Shown one piece after another: positions 60,701-64,000 of a stretch of 64,000 bases of DNA. Numbering within the stretch: the stretch's first letter is position 1; each line of letters opens with the position of its first letter. Both the position numbers and the translations under genes were made by a program. This DNA is from Scleroderma bovista (Eukaryota; Basidiomycota; Agaricomycetes; Boletales; Sclerodermataceae). Under the pieces are notes generated by a model. The model did no database searches, was not told the DNA's origin, and saw only the letters and a list, made by a program, of their open reading frames with translations. The stretch covers positions 62,001 to 126,000 of the forward strand of contig JAYMGJ010000139.1 in the NCBI GenBank assembly GCA_037178675.1. The letters run 5' to 3'.

Positions 60701-60724
60701 CCATGACACTGATGGATTATGAAA

Positions 60725-62660
60725 ATATGGTTGCTGGACATATGTTTTGAGAAGAAAGGTCCACAGGAGTCCAAATATGGCCGCGGGAATAATGCTCCGG
60801 CATGCTCCGGCCACGGCAAAAATGTCCCAGACACATAGTACCAAGTACAACATGAGCTGGGCAAGTAAAACAGTGGTAATCATGTATTAAGCAAATATCA
60901 TTGCTGAACATATGTTGTGAGCAGAAAGGTCCGCAGGAGTCTAAATATGGCCGCGGGAATAATGCTTTGGCATGCTCCGGCCGCAGTAACAATGTCCCAG
61001 ACACATAGTATCATATACAACATGAGCTGGGCAAGTAATCATGTATTAAACAAATATCATTGCCGAACATATGTTGTGAGCAGAAAGGTCCGCAGGAGTC
61101 TAAATATGGCCGCGGGAATAATGCTTCGGCATGCTCCGGCCTCAGCAACAATGTCCCGGACACATAGTACCAAGTACAACATGAACTGGGCAAGTAAAAC
61201 AGTGATAATCATGTATTAAGCAAATATCATTGCCGGACATATGTTGTGAGCAGAAAGGTCCGCAGGAGTCTAAATATGGCCGCGGGAATAATGCTTCGGC
61301 ATGCTCCGGCCGCAGTAACAATGTCCCGGACACATAGTATCATATACAACATGAGCTGGGCAAGTAATCATGTATTAAACAAATATCATTGCCGAACATA
61401 TGTTGTGAGCAGAAAGGTCCGCAGGAGTCTAAATATGGCCGCGGGAATAATGCTTCGGCATGCTCCGGCCTCAGCAACAATGTCCCGGACACATAGTACC
61501 AAGTACAACATGAACTGGGCAAGTAAAACAGTGATAATCATGTATTAAGCAAATATCATTGCCGGACATATGTTGTGAGCAGAAAGGTCCGCAGGAGTCT
61601 AAATATGGCCGCGGGAATAATGCTTCGGCATGCTCCGGCCTCAGCAACAATGTCCCGGACACATAGTACCAAGTACAACATGAACTGGGCAAGTAAAACA
61701 GTGATAATCATGTATTAAGCAAATATCATTGCCGGACATATGTTGTGAGCAGAAAGGTCCGCAGGAGTCTAAATATGGCCGCGGGAATAATGCTTCGGCA
61801 TGCTCCGGCCTCAGCAACAATGTCCTGGACACATAGTACCAAGTACAACATGAACTGGGCAAGTAAAACAGTGATAATCATGTATTAAGCACATATCATT
61901 GCCGGACATATGTTGTGAGCAGAAAGGTCCGCAGGAGTCCAAATATGGCCGCGGGAATAATGCTTCGGCATGCTCCGGCCTCAGCAACAATGTCCCGGAC
62001 ACATAGTATCATATACAACATGAGCTGGGCAAGTAATCATGTATTAAACAAATATCATTGCCGAACATATGTTGTGAGCAGAAAGGTCCGCAGGAGTCCA
62101 AATATGGCCGCAGGAATAATTCTTCGGCATGCTCCGGCCGCAGTAACAATGTCCCAGACACATAGTATCATATACAACATGAGCTGGGCAAGTAATCATG
62201 TATTAAACAAATATCATTGCCGAACATATGTTGTGAGCAGAAAGGTCCGCAGGAGTCTAAATATGGCCGCGGGAATAATGCTTCGGCATGCTCCTGCCGC
62301 AGTAACAATGTCCCGGACACATAGTATCATATACAACATGAGCTGGGCAAGTAATCATGTATTAAACAAATATCATTGCCAAACATATGTTGTGAGCAGA
62401 AAGGTCCGCAGGAGTCCAAATATGGCTACAGGAATAATGTCCTGGCATGCTTCAGCCATGGCAACAATGTCCCCGACACATAGTACCATGTACAACATGA
62501 GCTGGGCAAGTAAAACAGTGGTAATCATGTATTACGCAAATGTTGTTGCCGGACATATGTTATGAGCAAAAAGGTCCACAGGAGTCCCAATATGGCTGCG
62601 GGAATAATGCTCTGGCCCCTTACAGCCATGGAAACAATGTCCAAGACACATATAACCACA
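60725..62660. repeat. Satellite array, 12 copies of 159- or 170-bp units
   Basis: The marker aaaggtccgcaggagtc (start of aaagg) lies at 60755, 60925, 61084, 61254, 61413, 61583, 61753, 61923, 62082, 62241, 62400 and 62570. Spacings are 170, 159, 170, 159, 170, 170, 170, 159, 159, 159, 170 bp. The two classes differ in one place: the long form has accaagtac..aactgggcaagtaaaacagtgataatc, the short form tcatatac..gagctgggcaagtaatc. Inner units are nearly identical and edge units are diverged, as in arrays homogenised by unequal exchange. Open frames on both strands exist but change phase with each 170-bp unit. Confidence 0.95.
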
Positions 62661-63164
62661 CACATAATCTTCTAGGCAAGCACACCAGTGGCAATGATTC
62701 ATTATGCACATATGGTGCAGAACACATGTCCTGAGTCCACAGAGCTGCAGGAGTCCACATATGGGTGTGTGAGTGATAACTGCCCATATACAATACTTAT
62801 CGGTCACTGTGTCAGCACTTCAACAGCTCAATAACCTTCATCTCTCTTCTCATTTCAAACATATATATTTTGTACCTACACAATATACACCCCAGGCATT
62901 GTTACACTTTGTGCATGTACTGAGGTAATGTTATTTAAGTGTATGCAGTGCAGTGCACTTTCATATCAGTGAATCTATGTCTCCACATAGGCATTATGAC
63001 ACTTTGTGCACATACTGAGTGTTTCCTATAGGTATTGAAATATTATACACCCCACCACTACTATCATTTATAATAACTTACCCAGGTTGGACTGCTGTGG
63101 CCAGCATGCCTCAGTCACAGTGCCTAGTATGCCTTAGGCAATGGTTCCCATGCCACAGGGTGCA
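62661..63164. other. AT-rich spacer between arrays
   Basis: 500 bp. A segment with cactttgtgca and actga occurs twice, about 91 bp apart (near 62907 and 62999), followed by similar tatacacccca phrases, suggesting a small decayed duplication. No gene. Confidence 0.5.
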
Positions 63165-64000
63165 GTGCCATGGTTGAAGTGGTACTGTGGCTGCAGTTGT
63201 GCCATCACCACAGTCTTTCCATGTTCACAGTCATGCTGTTGTTGCAGTCTTTCCATGGCCGCAGTCTGTTGTGCTGTGGCCACAGTCATGCCATGGTTGC
63301 AGACTTGCCATAGCTGCATAACCACCATCTTGCCATGGCCACAGTTGTACCACGGCTGCAGTTGTGATATGCTGCAGTTGTGCCATTGCCACAGTCTTGC
63401 CATGGCTGAGATTGTCATGGCTGCAGTCATGCCATAGCCGCAGTCTTTCTGCAACTGCAGTAGTGCCATGGCTGCAGTAGTGCTGTGGCCGCAGTAGTGC
63501 TATGGCTGCAGTCTTGCCATGGCCGCAGTCTTGCCATGGCCGCAGTAGTAGTGCCATGGCCGCAGTCTTGCCGTGGCCGCAGTCTTTCCATGGCTGCAGT
63601 AGTGCTGTGGCCACAGTCTTGCCATGGCCGCAGTAGTAGTGCCGTGGCTGCAGTCTTGCTGTGGCCACAGTAGTGCCGTGGCAGCAGTCTTGCCATGGCT
63701 GCAGTAGTAGTGCCGTGGCTGCAGTCTTGCCGTGACCGCAGTCTTTCCATGGCAGTAGTAGTGCCGTGGCCGCAGTCTTGCCATGGCCGCAGTAGTAGTG
63801 CCGTGGCCGCAGTAGTGCCATGGCTGCAGTAGTGCCATGGCCGCAGTCATGCCGTGGCTGCAGTAGTGCTGTGGCCGCAGTAGTGCTGTGGCTGCAGTAG
63901 TGCTATGGCTGCAGTCTTGCCGTGGCCGCAGTCTTGCCATGGCCGCAGTAGTAGTGCCGTGGCTGCAGTCTTGCCGTGGCCGCAGTCTTTCCATGGCCGC
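63165..64000. repeat. GC-rich short tandem array (17/20-bp unit), runs off right edge
   Basis: Base unit tggccgcagtagtgctg (17 bp) with variants tggctgcagtcttgccg; some units carry an extra agt (20 bp). Dozens of copies. CTGCAG and CCATGG words recur throughout. Units become more regular towards the edge, so the array continues beyond the window. Frames of up to 196 codons on the minus strand are low-complexity by-products. Confidence 0.93.

Noticed and set aside
60917..62565. Long frames through the satellite (e.g. 216 codons on +, several 60-100 codons on -)
   Set aside because: Frames exist because 159 is divisible by three, but each 170-bp unit shifts phase; no start context, no splice sites, no family. 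Tandem DNA explains them.
60725..62660. Regular repeats considered as a CRISPR array
   Set aside because: Whole units are repeated with no unique spacers, and the genome is eukaryotic.
63134..63994. Repetitive minus-strand frames of 107-196 codons (HGKTAATA.. type)
   Set aside because: Low-complexity translation of the 17/20-bp array; equally open in other frames.

Overview
The window is nuclear DNA of a filamentous basidiomycete, most likely a mushroom-forming Agaricomycete. Nearly every recognisable gene is split by many introns of about 45-65 bp with fungal splice sites. The families also point there: a fungal HATPase/DUF3684 giant protein, Mug135-like proteins, a DUF6534 membrane protein, a CFEM GPI protein, a small LRLRGGC/CIPCP-type protein and a decayed Helitron-type helicase. 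There are no operons, and I saw no rRNA, tRNA or CRISPR. Exon chains were built by hand from family conservation, GT/GC-AG borders and reading-frame closure; where I say a chain closes, exon lengths sum to a multiple of three. Layout: 1-595 (-) 5' end of ETF-ubiquinone oxidoreductase (runs off the left edge), with a broken inverted copy of its first exon at 842-1140; 2948-4598 (-) URC4 uracil-catabolism protein; 6685-7781 (-) histidinol-phosphatase; 8232-9288 (-) Spo7-like subunit; 9651-10893 (+) one-pass membrane protein of unknown function; 11777-18274 (+) a 25-exon gene for a protein of about 1753 aa with a GHKL ATPase front and an HExxHxxxxxH motif at its end; 19221-20145 and 23751-24775 (+) two Mug135-like paralogs flanking a CFEM protein (21819-22508); 25537-27832 (+) and 42335-44677 (-) an inverted pair of MFS transporters; 28232-31287 (-) membrane-anchored histidine acid phosphatase, divergent from 31401-34571 (+) GPH/SUT-type sugar transporter; 34710-36570 (-) IMP dehydrogenase, divergent from 36689-37400 (+) mitochondrial [2Fe-2S] ferredoxin; 39168-40648 (+) PQ-loop protein; 41038-41399 (-) and 41532-42025 (+) two small unknown proteins; 47045-48509 (+) DGK1-type CTP-dependent diacylglycerol kinase; 49075-50555 (-) Whi5/Nrm1-like candidate; 50963-51797 (+) SUZ-domain protein; 51958-53912 (-) DUG1-type Cys-Gly dipeptidase; 54740-56478 (+) DUF6534 membrane protein; about 56585-56921 a decayed copy of DUG1 exons 1-2; 57.1-58.9 kb helicase remnant; 59.4 kb to the right edge is almost gene-free tandem repeat. 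The repeats are a 76-bp array, a 12-copy satellite whose units are exactly 159 or 170 bp, and a 17/20-bp array running off the edge. Most genes are unrelated housekeeping functions. Two links stand out. Spo7 (activator arm of the phosphatidate phosphatase cascade) and Dgk1 (which reverses that reaction) lie about 38 kb apart. An extracellular-type acid phosphatase and a disaccharide transporter share a 113-bp promoter. At least seven introns begin with GC instead of GT, and two genes have left truncated copies of their 5' ends nearby, so segmental duplication and decay are recent themes here.
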